Below, one piece after another: positions 9,043 to 16,730 of a stretch of DNA of 36,269 nt; the stretch's first letter is position 1; each line of letters starts with the position of its first letter. The position numbers were made by a program, and so were the translations under genes. The notes under the pieces were generated by a model. It was not told the DNA's origin, searched no databases, and worked only from the letters and a program-made list of their open reading frames with translations. Source of the stretch: JAZDKP01 sp043802925 (lineage in GTDB: Bacteria > Fibrobacterota > OXYB2-FULL-49-7 > JAEUSG01); NCBI GenBank assembly GCA_043802925.1, contig JAZDKP010000092.1:1-36269 (forward strand). Reading direction: 5' to 3'.

Positions 9043-10034
9043 TTTTGGACGGTCTTGTAGTCCCAGAGCACCGTGACCTTGACATTATCACGGAGGGTCT
9101 GGAACCGCGCCTTACGTTTTTCCGCCACAAGGACCTGCGCGATGTCAGCCGCGACATCGTCGTACTTCCGGATGTCGCGGCGCGCATCATCAAGGGCCTT
9201 GAGGACATGGATGCCGTACTGTGTGCGGACCGGGTCGGAGACCTGCCCTTTTTTAAGCGCAAAGAGGGCTTGGTCGAGTTCCGGCAGCATGCTGCCCCGT
9301 TCGACCTGGCCGATGTCGCCCCCGCTGCCTTTGGTGCCGGGATCATCGGAATACTGTTTGGCCAGGGTCTTGAAGTCCTTGCCTGCGCGCGCCTGCGTGA
9401 CCACGGTCTTGGCCCGCGCTTCAAGGCGCGTCATTTCCTTCTGCGAGTCTTTGACCATGGAATCGGGCGCCTTGAGGAGGATATGCGCGGCCCGGATGGT
9501 CTCGAGGACGTAACGTTCGGTGTGGTTGTCGTAAAAGGCCTTGCGCTCCGCGTCGGTGACCGTGATGTCCAAAAAGAACTTGTCGCGGGTCTTTTCCATG
9601 ACCATGATTTCCCGGATGTTCTTTTTGAACGTGTCCCCGGAAATGCCCTGTTCCTTGAGATAGGCGGAAAAAGCAACGGAGTCGAGGATGCCGTTGGCTT
9701 TTTTCAACTCGTCAATTTTACCCTTCAGTTCCTCGTCCGAGACCGAAACGTTCAGGGATTGGGCCTTGTCCAGAATGACCGCCTTGTCGATGAGCCCGTT
9801 GAGAAAGTCTTTGCGCATGGCTTCGAGCTTCTGCCCCGCGGGTTCGGTATAGGCCGGGTTCATTTTGCGTGAAATGGCCACGTACCGCTGGATCATGTCC
9901 TCGATTTCGCTGACATAGATTTTTTTTTCGTTGAGGGTCGCGGCCACGGGCTCCTTTTTGCCGCACCCGGCGCCGAGGAGGAACAGGCCCGCCGCAAGAC
10001 AGGCCGGAAGAAAAAGCGAACGCATGTTTTGCAT
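9039..10034 (-). CDS. Parvulin-type peptidylprolyl isomerase lipoprotein (PrsA/SurA-like)
   Basis: This 331-residue protein is an exported foldase. A signal peptide ends in the lipobox LGAGC, then KKEP follows. Residues about 30-165 form a SurA-N-like helical chaperone part, and about 170-290 a parvulin domain: AAHILLKAP, FKTLAKQYSDD, GSGGDIG, FALKKGQVSDPV, and TQYGIHVLK. I chose the ATG at 10034, which reads MQNMRS. An AGGGA sits seven bases upstream of it, while the ATG two codons earlier (10040) lies too close to that site. It catalyses proline cis-trans isomerisation in envelope protein folding. It lies 34 bases downstream of a second parvulin gene and overlaps the lipoprotein gene by four bases. 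Confidence 0.9.
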   Translation of the reverse strand: MQNMRSLFLPACLAAGLFLLGAGCGKKEPVAATLNEKKIYVSEIEDMIQRYVAISRKMNPAYTEPAGQKLEAMRKDFLNGLIDKAVILDKAQSLNVSVSDEELKGKIDELKKANGILDSVAFSAYLKEQGISGDTFKKNIREIMVMEKTRDKFFLDITVTDAERKAFYDNHTERYVLETIRAAHILLKAPDSMVKDSQKEMTRLEARAKTVVTQARAGKDFKTLAKQYSDDPGTKGSGGDIGQVERGSMLPELDQALFALKKGQVSDPVRTQYGIHVLKALDDARRDIRKYDDVAADIAQVLVAEKRKARFQTLRDNVKVTVLWDYKTVQK

Positions 10035-10068
10035 AATCATTTCCCTTTTTATAGTATATGAAAATTTA

Positions 10069-11103
10069 TTAATTGTACCGCCTGACTTTCCATTCTTTTT
10101 CGAGCGCAACGATGCGGTCGGCCTCGCGGACCGCCCGGAGTTTTGCCTGGATGGCATACTCCACTTCGTCAAAAGGCTGCTGCCGGACCGCGGGGTCCGA
10201 CTCGGCGCGGATGAGGTGGAACCCGAACTCGGTCCGCACCACGCCGCTGATCTGCCCTTTTTTCAGGGCAAAGGCCGCCTCGTCAAAAGGCTTGACCATT
10301 TGTCCTTGCGCCACGCGCCCGAGGTCGCCCCCCTGCGCCGCGCTGCCGTCGTCCGAATAGTGTTGGGCCAGGGCCGCAAAATCCGCTCCTTGCTTGATGC
10401 TGTCGATGAACGATGCGGCCTTTTCCTCGCGCCGCCGAAGCTCCGCGGCCGCGCGGGCGTCCAGGGACTCGGCCGGCACCTTCTGTTCAAGAAGCTGCGT
10501 CCGCACGGTCGTGAGCCCGCGTTCCGGCGCGTCACGCTCGGGCGCGGCCACGAGGATGTGTCGCAAAGCCATCTCTTCGGCGCTATAATCCGCAAGGTGG
10601 GCCCGATAGTAACTTTCCGCTTCGGCAGGAGCGACATTGATGTCGTCCATGAGGCCGGTGCGCACCTTTTCCGCCGTGATAATCTCGCGCAGATTGACGA
10701 GGTACTCGTCCTCGGTCCAGCCGTCCTCGACCAGCGCCTTTTTAAAGGCCTCCTCACTGTTTTCAAAAAGCCCGGTGCAGACAATAAGCCAGCGTTCACG
10801 CACGTCGCTGTCGAGCACCGTGACGCCCTTCTTTTTTGCAATGGCCATGAAGATGCGGCGCAGGACCAGGTCGTTTATTGTGGTGGCCCGTATTTCCCGG
10901 ACCTCCGCGTCAGTGAACGCCCGGTCGGGCGAGATGCGGCGGAGCTGCTTCAGGTAACGGTCCACGGCCAGGTCGAGTTCGCGCACCGTGACCGCGCCGG
11001 CCCGGCTTTCGGCGGCCAGGGGTTCGGCCGGCTTCCGGCTCATGCCGGAGACCGTGACAGCCATGACCGCCAGCAGGAATGCAGTCCGGATGGCCTTATC
11101 CAT
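10069..11103 (-). CDS. Periplasmic parvulin-type peptidylprolyl isomerase (SurA-like)
   Basis: A 344-residue exported foldase with an N-terminal hydrophobic signal (AIRTAFLLAVMAVTVSG) lacking a clear lipobox. A helical SurA-N-like region follows to about residue 165. The parvulin domain at about 180-300 contains ALRHILVA, FAALAQHYSDD, AAQGGDLGRV, FALKKGQISGVV and EFGFHLIR. The ATG at 11103 overlaps the upstream gene stop by eight bases. The frame extends upstream only inside that gene and without a signal-like sequence. It is paralogous in layout to the next gene, but one is soluble periplasmic and the other lipidated. They probably act together in folding of outer membrane or exported proteins. 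Confidence 0.9.
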   Translation of the reverse strand: MDKAIRTAFLLAVMAVTVSGMSRKPAEPLAAESRAGAVTVRELDLAVDRYLKQLRRISPDRAFTDAEVREIRATTINDLVLRRIFMAIAKKKGVTVLDSDVRERWLIVCTGLFENSEEAFKKALVEDGWTEDEYLVNLREIITAEKVRTGLMDDINVAPAEAESYYRAHLADYSAEEMALRHILVAAPERDAPERGLTTVRTQLLEQKVPAESLDARAAAELRRREEKAASFIDSIKQGADFAALAQHYSDDGSAAQGGDLGRVAQGQMVKPFDEAAFALKKGQISGVVRTEFGFHLIRAESDPAVRQQPFDEVEYAIQAKLRAVREADRIVALEKEWKVRRYN

Positions 11104-12181
11104 TGGAGTCCGCAAACGCCAGGGCCCACTCTTTGATAAGAAGCGCGCGCCGCAGCTGTTTTTCGATAAAACGAATATTGCAATTCTCGTCCGCATCGAG
11201 GACCTTGGCGTTCTTCAACTCGTCAAGGGCGTCGTGATTGATAAAGCGCGTCAATCCGGCCCGTTCGAGCGCGACTTCGAGCACGGGACGAGCCAGCGAA
11301 ACACCCCCGTCCTTTTGCTTGAGACCCTGCTGGAGGCCGGTTTCGAGCATGACCGTGGCGAGGCTTCCGGCCGCATCGCTGAGCCCCTCCCCCGGCAACG
11401 TCTTGGCATTGTAATGTGCCAGCAGGTATTCGAAATTAATCTGGAGAATGTCCCACCGTTTGATTTCGATGAGGTCTTCGCCTTTTTGCCCCTTGCGGAT
11501 GACCAGGAGGTCCTTGAGGATGAGCTCGGTGACGATTTTATCGGTGTCGCCGCCCGAAAGGCCGATGTTGTAAAGCGCCTCGTCCTTGACCGTGTCGAGT
11601 GAAAGACGCAATTTCCCGTCCTCGTCGGGCGCGGAATCGCCCGCGAGCAGAACCAGCAGGTTGACCACGCCGCCGATATTGTTGGACACGAGGTTGTCGG
11701 AATTTTTGCGGAGCGTGTCACGCAACCGACCCACGACCACCTTGATGACCATGACCAGCCAGGGCGGGATTTTGGTATAGGTCTCCTCGAGGATGCCCCG
11801 GTTGATGGCGAGCGCGGTGACGTCCTCCACGACCTGGGCCGTGGCCGTGCGGGGCATGTGCTCAATGAGGAGCGAAAGCTCGCCGAGAACGCTCCCCGGG
11901 CCCAGTGTGGCAAGTTCGATGGACTTGCTGCCCTCCTGCTTGAGGACCTTTATTTTTCCGGTCTTGATGATGAACATTTCATCGCCCTTTTCACCCTCGA
12001 TGAACATGAGCGAACCGCGGTGGAACACGCGGTCATGCTTGGAGAGCGCGGGGCTGGTGGCATGAAACACCGGGGCCGTTGGTTTTCCGGGCACAACGGG
12101 CGCTCCGGGCGCGGTCCGGACCAGGCCCGGCCGGGCGCCGGTCTTGAGCTTGGTCGCCTGGGTGGCGTCAAAGCGGATCAT
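11096..12181 (-). CDS. Cyclic nucleotide-binding domain protein, paralogue 2
   Basis: This 361-residue cytoplasmic protein starts with a proline-rich 45-residue extension. A cyclic nucleotide-binding (CNB) beta-roll follows at about 50-165: FIEGEKGDEMFIIKTGKIKVLK, then the phosphate-binding cassette GELSLLIEHMPRTATAQV. The cassette glutamate and arginine are kept, and the residue after the arginine is threonine. The C-terminal 200 residues are helical, with a possible winged-helix part (IVTELILKDLLVIRKG), but no Crp-type DNA-recognition helix that I can name. The start overlaps the upstream paralogue as ATGA, so the two are coupled. It may bind a cyclic nucleotide and act as a regulator or scaffold. 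The exact output is unknown. Confidence 0.85.
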   Translation of the reverse strand: MIRFDATQATKLKTGARPGLVRTAPGAPVVPGKPTAPVFHATSPALSKHDRVFHRGSLMFIEGEKGDEMFIIKTGKIKVLKQEGSKSIELATLGPGSVLGELSLLIEHMPRTATAQVVEDVTALAINRGILEETYTKIPPWLVMVIKVVVGRLRDTLRKNSDNLVSNNIGGVVNLLVLLAGDSAPDEDGKLRLSLDTVKDEALYNIGLSGGDTDKIVTELILKDLLVIRKGQKGEDLIEIKRWDILQINFEYLLAHYNAKTLPGEGLSDAAGSLATVMLETGLQQGLKQKDGGVSLARPVLEVALERAGLTRFINHDALDELKNAKVLDADENCNIRFIEKQLRRALLIKEWALAFADSNG

Positions 12182-13179
12182 GCGCCCGTCCCCGGCGTCA
12201 CGACCATCTCAAAGTTTTGAATCCAGACCTTGAGCTTCTTGACCTTGGCCAGAACGTTCCGGTCGTAGACAATACCCTCCTCCTGGTCACCCTCGGGAAG
12301 GACGGTCTCGAGCACACGCTTTTTCTCGAGCTCACCCAGCAAGCGGCGGTTTTCCTTTTCCTCGCCGAAGTCGATGGCCGAGAAGGGCAGAAAGTAGCCC
12401 GCAGGCGTCTGATGACCCTGCTTTTGCGACACATAGGCCATGTTCGAGAGGAATTCGTGCGCCTTGTCGTCAAGGCCGACGCCCACCACGGCCCGGCCCT
12501 GGGCCTTGAGCTTGCGGTATTCCACAAACAGCCGGAGCGCGCCGAGGTCCTTGACGCAAACGTTGGCGTGGCCCTGGGTGTCTTTTTCGACCGTCACAAG
12601 CCCGCGCCGGACCAGGGCCTCGAGAGCCGCGGTAAAATGCTTGGCCAGCATGCGCGAAGTGAACATCGTAAGGTTTTTAGCCAGGTTGTACGACAGGATC
12701 ATGTTTTCGCCCGCCGGGTGGCCATGGCGCGGGGCCATGAGCGTAATCAGGCCGGCCACGCCGCACTCGTGGTCGCGCAGGAGCGACGTGCCCACGCGCG
12801 TATTGGCGTCGCGAAGACGGGAACTGACGATTTTTACGATGGAACGGAGCCAGAGCGGGACCTTTTCGAGGATGGCGTTGAAGGCCAGCCGGTTGATGAC
12901 CGTGACTTTGGTGGGTTTGAGCGCGCGGATGGTGGCGGAGCGGGGCATGTCGTCGAGCAGGGCCATCTCTCCTACGATAGTGCCCGCCGGAAGCTTGGCG
13001 AGCTGAAGCGTCCCCTCTTCCAGCTTTTTCAGGACCGCGACCTCGCCTTCCTGGATGATGAACAACTCGTTGCCCTTTTCGCCCTCCACAAAAAGGTCTT
13101 CCCCGGCCTTGTAGGTCTTTTCCTGCTTGAGGACCGGACGCTGGCCGGTCTTTAAAGGGCCGCTTTCAATGACAGGCAT
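12178..13179 (-). CDS. Cyclic nucleotide-binding domain protein, paralogue 1
   Basis: The 333-residue product has a CNB domain at about residues 20-135: LFVEGEKGNELFIIQEGEVAVLK, then the phosphate-binding cassette GEMALLDDMPRSATIRA. The glutamate, arginine and serine fit the cAMP-type consensus of Crp and PKA regulatory subunits. A connecting helix (PLWLRSIVKIVSSRLRDAN) follows, as in Crp-family dimer helices. The C-terminal part includes ALEALVRRGLVTVEKD, which looks like a winged-helix wing, but there is no clear classical Crp HTH. It starts one base after the trxB stop and overlaps its paralogue by four bases. Duplication of an ancestral gene is the simplest origin of the pair. Confidence 0.85.
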   Translation of the reverse strand: MPVIESGPLKTGQRPVLKQEKTYKAGEDLFVEGEKGNELFIIQEGEVAVLKKLEEGTLQLAKLPAGTIVGEMALLDDMPRSATIRALKPTKVTVINRLAFNAILEKVPLWLRSIVKIVSSRLRDANTRVGTSLLRDHECGVAGLITLMAPRHGHPAGENMILSYNLAKNLTMFTSRMLAKHFTAALEALVRRGLVTVEKDTQGHANVCVKDLGALRLFVEYRKLKAQGRAVVGVGLDDKAHEFLSNMAYVSQKQGHQTPAGYFLPFSAIDFGEEKENRRLLGELEKKRVLETVLPEGDQEEGIVYDRNVLAKVKKLKVWIQNFEMVVTPGTGA

Positions 13180-14115
13180 TTATACTCCGAGGACCTCCAG
13201 ATAGCGTTGCGCATCGAGCGCTGCTTTACAGCCGCTCCCGGCCGCGGTCACGGCCTGGCGGTAATGGGGATCGCACACGTCACCGCAGGCAAAGACCCCG
13301 GGGACCGAAGTGCGCGTGCCCCCCGGTTCCGTAACGAGATATCCGGCTTCATCGAGTTTGAGCTGACCGGCCAAAAAGGCGGTGTTGGGCGTGTGGCCGA
13401 TGGCGTAAAAAATGCCGGCGAGTTCGAGCGACTGCGTTTCGTGGGTCGTGAGGTTGCGCAGGGACGCGCCCTCGACTTTTTTGTCGCCAAACGCGTCCAC
13501 GAGCACCGTGTTCCAGAGCACCTTGATTTTCGGGTTTTCGAACGCCCGCTTTTGCATGGCCGGGCAGGCGCGGAACTGGTCACGCCGGTGAGCGAGATAG
13601 ACCACGGAGCCGAAGTGCGCGAGGTGCAGGGCCTCCTCGATGGCGGTGTCGCCCCCGCCCACAACAAGCAACGGCCGGTTGCGGAAGATGGGGAGCGCGC
13701 CGTCGCACACCGCGCAGGCCGAGATGCCGCGCTGCCAGAGCCGTTCGCCCGAGGGGATATCCAGGCGTTTGGCCGTGGCGCCCGTGGCGAGGATGAGCGC
13801 GCGGCACTCGGTGACCGTGTCACCGCGGACCGTGAACAACGGTCCGGAAAGGTCCGCGGATGCAACATCCTCGGCAAGGAAACGGCAACCCATGCGTTCG
13901 GACTGCCGGCGCATGGCGGCCATGAGGTTCGGGCCCGTGATGCCGTCGGGGTGGCCCGGGAAGTTTTCGATGTCCGTGGTGGTCATAAGCTGGCCGCCCG
14001 ACACACCGCCCATAAAAAGCCCCTCGTACATGACCGGCGCAAGACCGGCACGCGCTGTGTATATGGCCGCGGTATGGCCCGCAGGGCCGCTCCCGATGAT
14101 TACAACCTTTTCCAC
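13180..14115 (-). CDS. trxB: Thioredoxin reductase (NADPH)
   Basis: A 311-residue flavoprotein that reduces thioredoxin with NADPH. The FAD-binding GSGPAG is at 8-13, followed by GGQLMTTTDIENFPG. The redox-active pair is C134-A-V-C137 in CAVCDG, and the NADPH-binding GGGDTAIEEA starts at about 153. A C-terminal FAD site reads GVFACGDV. I place the start at GTG 14115, which gives MEKVVIIGSG: an AGGA lies seven bases upstream, and this is where the family normally starts. Longer starts would run deep into the rfbB gene. It overlaps rfbB by 16 bases. Its presence with two exported isomerases hints at thiol homeostasis of envelope proteins, but it is cytoplasmic. Confidence 0.95.
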   Translation of the reverse strand: MEKVVIIGSGPAGHTAAIYTARAGLAPVMYEGLFMGGVSGGQLMTTTDIENFPGHPDGITGPNLMAAMRRQSERMGCRFLAEDVASADLSGPLFTVRGDTVTECRALILATGATAKRLDIPSGERLWQRGISACAVCDGALPIFRNRPLLVVGGGDTAIEEALHLAHFGSVVYLAHRRDQFRACPAMQKRAFENPKIKVLWNTVLVDAFGDKKVEGASLRNLTTHETQSLELAGIFYAIGHTPNTAFLAGQLKLDEAGYLVTEPGGTRTSVPGVFACGDVCDPHYRQAVTAAGSGCKAALDAQRYLEVLGV

Positions 14116-15089
14116 GTCTTGTTCCTGTCTTTGAGTGGACGCCACCAGGCCTCGTTGGCCTTGTACCATTCGATGGTCTCGGCCAGGCCCTCTTCGAACC
14201 GGTACGAGGGCTTCCAGCCCAGTTCCTGGCGTATCTTGGTGGCGTCGATGGCATAGCGCAGGTCGTGGCCGGGCCGGTCCGTGACGTACTCGATGGACGA
14301 CTCATCCTTGCCCATGAGCTGCAGGATGCGTTTGGCGATGTCAATATTGCGCCATTCGTTGATGCCGCCGATATTGTAAACCTCGCCGGTCTTGCCGTAA
14401 TTCAGCACAGTCCAGAGGGCGTCGCAGTGGTCCTTGACATGCAGCCAATCGCGGATATTGTCGCCCTTTCCGTAAATGGGGATTTTCTTGTTTTCCATGA
14501 GGTTGGTAATAAGAAGCGGGAGCAGCTTTTCGGGGAACTGCAGGGGGCCGTAGTTGTTGGAGCAGCGGGTGATGAGCACGGGCAGGCCGAAGGTTTTGTA
14601 ATAGGAACGGACCAGGAGGTCGGCCCCGGCCTTGGAGGCGGAATAGGGTGAATTGGCCTTGAGCGACGTGGTCTCGGTAAAGAAGGTGCCGTCGTTCTTG
14701 AGCGAACCGTAGACCTCGTCCGTGGAGACCTGGAGATACTTCTTGATTTTGTTCTTCCGGCATGCCTCCAGCAGCACCTGTGTTCCAACGACGTTGGTGG
14801 TGACAAAGACCGTGGGGCCGGTGATGCTTTTGTCGACATGGGACTCGGCCGCGAAATTGACAACCGCGTCCACGCCGTTCATCGCTTTTTCAACGTCAAT
14901 GACCGAGGTGATATCCCCTTTAAGGAAAGTATAGCGGGGGTCGTTGGCAACGCTTTTGAGGTTGGCCGGGTTACCGGCATAGGTGAGCGCATCGAGGTTG
15001 ACGATGCTTATATCTTTTTCTTTTTCAAGGAGATAGATAATAAAATTGGAGCCGATGAAGCCGCTTCCACCGGTGACGAGTAGTTTCAT
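14100..15089 (-). CDS. rfbB: dTDP-glucose 4,6-dehydratase
   Basis: This 329-residue SDR-fold enzyme converts dTDP-glucose to dTDP-4-keto-6-deoxyglucose, the branch point to rhamnose and other deoxysugars. Visible features are the NAD-binding TGGSGFIGSN at 6-15, NFAAESHVD at 78-86, STDEVYG at 122-128 with catalytic Thr123, Asp124 and Glu125, and YSASK with Tyr149 and Lys153. RCSNNYGP and IYGKGDNIRDWLHV follow. Length and motifs match RfbB/RmlB rather than general UDP-sugar epimerases. It is the first gene of the minus-strand operon, and no rmlA, rmlC or rmlD is next to it. A weak AAGGG lies nine bases before the ATG. Confidence 0.93.
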   Translation of the reverse strand: MKLLVTGGSGFIGSNFIIYLLEKEKDISIVNLDALTYAGNPANLKSVANDPRYTFLKGDITSVIDVEKAMNGVDAVVNFAAESHVDKSITGPTVFVTTNVVGTQVLLEACRKNKIKKYLQVSTDEVYGSLKNDGTFFTETTSLKANSPYSASKAGADLLVRSYYKTFGLPVLITRCSNNYGPLQFPEKLLPLLITNLMENKKIPIYGKGDNIRDWLHVKDHCDALWTVLNYGKTGEVYNIGGINEWRNIDIAKRILQLMGKDESSIEYVTDRPGHDLRYAIDATKIRQELGWKPSYRFEEGLAETIEWYKANEAWWRPLKDRNKTWKRL

Positions 15090-15125
15090 GTCAGGGAGCC
15101 CTTCTTTGTTGAATTACTAATATTT

Positions 15126-15131
15126 ATTATA
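15126..15131 (-). promoter_or_regulatory. Possible -10 element for the rfbB operon
   Basis: On the minus strand this reads TATAAT, 36 bases upstream of the rfbB start. No convincing -35 hexamer is found 16-18 bases further upstream, so the assignment rests on the -10 match and its position alone. Confidence 0.35.
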
Positions 15132-15174
15132 CCGGATGAAAGAAAGATAGATATTAAGAAAAAGCATGTCAATT

Positions 15175-15237
15175 AGAGTCTGTATCGGCAACGCGTCTAC
15201 GTGAAAAACGTAGATAAGTTGCCGATTTACAGACTCT
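15175..15237. repeat. Long imperfect palindrome (63 bp hairpin) in divergent spacer
   Basis: The two outer arms AGAGTCTGTA (15175-15184) and TACAGACTCT (15228-15237) pair over 10 bp. TCGGCAAC (15185-15192) pairs with GTTGCCGA (15218-15225) over 8 bp with a two-base TT bulge, and TCTACG (15196-15201) with CGTAGA (15209-15214) over 6 bp across a 3x3 internal loop. The loop is seven bases. It lies between divergent genes, so it is not needed as a terminator for either. The layout suggests a miniature inverted-repeat element, a REP-like repeat or an mRNA/DNA structural element. Confidence 0.7.
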
Positions 15238-15241
15238 TATT

Positions 15242-15257
15242 TTCGGCCTTGGCCGAA
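15242..15257. repeat. Short perfect palindrome, 7 bp arms
   Basis: TTCGGCC and GGCCGAA flank a TT centre, only four bases after the large hairpin. A further small palindrome, CGAA-TTGG-TTCG, follows directly at 15254-15265. Together they continue the palindrome-rich character of this 402-base non-coding spacer (15090-15491), in which I see no gene. Confidence 0.5.
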
Positions 15258-15385
15258 TTGGTTCGAATAGAACAACGCAGGAGAAAACACTTTCTGTTTG
15301 TTAACGTTTCTGCAATTACTTCATAAGGGTATTGTTGTATACCAGGTTGTCGTTGGAGCCGTTGATATGGAGTGAACGTAAGAGA

Positions 15386-15413
15386 TTGACAAAAAATCGA
15401 TGTCTTGTATTTA
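15386..15413 (+). promoter_or_regulatory. Candidate upstream promoter of the AAA ATPase gene
   Basis: A perfect TTGACA (-35, 15386-15391) is followed after 16 bases by TATTTA (15408-15413), four of six matches to a -10. The first operator-like palindrome (15412-15428) overlaps the -10 end and the expected transcription start. It is a secondary candidate to the stronger promoter at 15455. Confidence 0.4.
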
Positions 15414-15449
15414 CTCAATCACTGAGTATTTTTACTCAACGACTGAGCA
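15412..15449. promoter_or_regulatory. Two tandem operator-like palindromes, 21 bp apart
   Basis: Palindrome 1 (15412-15428) has arms TACTCA and TGAGTA around a 5-base spacer. Palindrome 2 (15433-15449) has TACTCA and TGAGCA around a 5-base spacer. Their starts are 21 bp apart, two helical turns, so two dimers would lie on the same DNA face. They end five bases before the -35 of the ATPase promoter and overlap the start region of the upstream candidate promoter. The binding protein is unknown. It could be encoded elsewhere, since the ATPase shows no HTH. Confidence 0.6.
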
Positions 15450-15454
15450 AACTA

Positions 15455-15483
15455 TTGACAATCAATACATCTTATTATATATT
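15455..15483 (+). promoter_or_regulatory. Sigma-70-type promoter giving a near-leaderless ATPase mRNA
   Basis: A perfect TTGACA (15455-15460), a 17-base spacer and TATATT (15478-15483) form a strong vegetative promoter. The expected start site, about seven bases after the -10, is at about 15490. The ATG is at 15492, so the transcript would carry almost no 5' leader and no Shine-Dalgarno site. Confidence 0.65.
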
Positions 15484-15491
15484 AACATATT

Positions 15492-16688
15492 ATGAGCAGC
15501 ACAATTACTGTTAGAAACATAAATTCAAGGATACTTGATGGCCTTAGAAGCCATCCGGATCTACTTCATTTTATCATCGGCCCGAGGCAGGTCGGAAAGA
15601 CTACCTGCGCCATTCAAATTGAAAAAGCCTGGGAGGGTCCGGTTGTTCATGCGGCCGCGGATCATCCATTGCCGCCGGGACATGAATGGATTCGGACAAA
15701 GATGGAGCATGCCCTGAACAAAATGGAAAAGGGCAAGGTCACGCTCCTAGTTCTGGACGAAATCCAGAAAGTTTCGGAATGGAGCGAGGCAATCAAAACT
15801 ATCTGGGATGAAAGGCTCCGAAAAAAAAGCCCAATCGCCCTGCTCGCGCTGGGTTCTTCGTCTCTTCTTCTGCAAAAAGGTCTTTCCGAAAGCCTGGCCG
15901 GCCGTTTCATGCTCTACCGGTTTTCTCACTGGGATTACCCGGAGATGAAAAGCCTTTTCGGATGGGATTTGGACCATTGGATATTCCATGGCGGGTATCC
16001 CGGCGCGGGTCGGTTTGCAGGCTCCTACGAAACCTGGAGCAGCTATATCACGGACTCCCTGATCGAAACCGTACTCGCCCGTGACATCCTGCAAATGCAG
16101 ACCGTGGCAAAACCAGCGCTGCTCCGGCACCTTTTCGCCTTGTCCGCTTCTTATCCCGCGCAGATATTCTCGTACAACAAAATGCTCGGACAACTGCAGG
16201 ATGCGGGCAACACCACCACGCTCGCGCATTATCTCAAACTGCTGGAATCCGCGTTCCTTATCAGCGGCCTGGAATTGTTCCGCGAGGGCAACCGGGTTAA
16301 GAAAGGGAGCAGCCCCAAGCTCGTGGTCTGGAACAATGCCCTCATCAGCGCTTTTCATCGGATGGATTATGACCGGGTCCGCGAAGACGGGGAAGGGTGG
16401 GGACATCTGGTTGAAAACGCCGTGGGCGCACACCTGTTGAATCACCTCGGAGGATTCGGTTACCAGCTTTTTTACTGGCGGCACGGCAATGACGAGGTGG
16501 ATTATGTGATTAAGACCCCGCGTGAATCGGTTGTCCTTGAAGTCAAGTCCTCCCGCATGCGCCGGACAAGCGGTCTAAAGGCCTTTCTAAAGATTTACCC
16601 GAAAGCGCGGCCCTTTATTGTGGGTCCCGGCGGCCTGGAATTGGAAGATTTCTTTTCAAAAACGCCAATAGAAAGTCTCGGGCTTTAG
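15492..16688 (+). CDS. AAA ATPase with DUF4143 and PD-(D/E)XK-like C-terminus
   Basis: This 398-residue protein belongs to the stand-alone AAA/archaeal-type ATPases with a DUF4143 C-terminal half. Walker A is GPRQVGKTT at 30-38, Walker B LLVLDE at 85-90, and a sensor-like ALGSSS follows near 109-114. In the C-terminal part HLVENAVG (Glu309), NDEVDYV (Asp337) and VVLEVKSS (Glu350-x-Lys352) make up a PD-(D/E)XK nuclease-like core, as is usual in the family. The biological role of these ATPases is not settled. The gene stands alone between two minus-strand operons, with its own promoter and palindromic sites. It ends 42 bases from the convergent mlaF stop. Confidence 0.88.
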   Translation: MSSTITVRNINSRILDGLRSHPDLLHFIIGPRQVGKTTCAIQIEKAWEGPVVHAAADHPLPPGHEWIRTKMEHALNKMEKGKVTLLVLDEIQKVSEWSEAIKTIWDERLRKKSPIALLALGSSSLLLQKGLSESLAGRFMLYRFSHWDYPEMKSLFGWDLDHWIFHGGYPGAGRFAGSYETWSSYITDSLIETVLARDILQMQTVAKPALLRHLFALSASYPAQIFSYNKMLGQLQDAGNTTTLAHYLKLLESAFLISGLELFREGNRVKKGSSPKLVVWNNALISAFHRMDYDRVREDGEGWGHLVENAVGAHLLNHLGGFGYQLFYWRHGNDEVDYVIKTPRESVVLEVKSSRMRRTSGLKAFLKIYPKARPFIVGPGGLELEDFFSKTPIESLGL

Positions 16689-16730
16689 GTCGGGTTTTCG
16701 TTGGGTCGCCTTTAATGATACTTTTCCAGG

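Noticed and set aside
9931..11136. Open frame of 401 codons on the plus strand
   Set aside because: It is antisense to two well-supported parvulin genes, with no family features of its own.
12217..14256. Two long plus-strand open frames (12217-13155 and 13207-14256)
   Set aside because: They are reverse shadows of the CNB gene and trxB, whose motifs and overlapping starts are convincing.
15175..15237. The large hairpin as a rho-independent terminator
   Set aside because: It lies between divergent genes, is followed by only a short mixed T-rich stretch, and its arms have bulges and an internal loop.
15227..15418. A 63-codon minus-strand frame in the divergent spacer
   Set aside because: It overlaps the palindromes and the ATPase promoter region, has no ribosome binding site that I can see, and no motif. 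It looks like chance.
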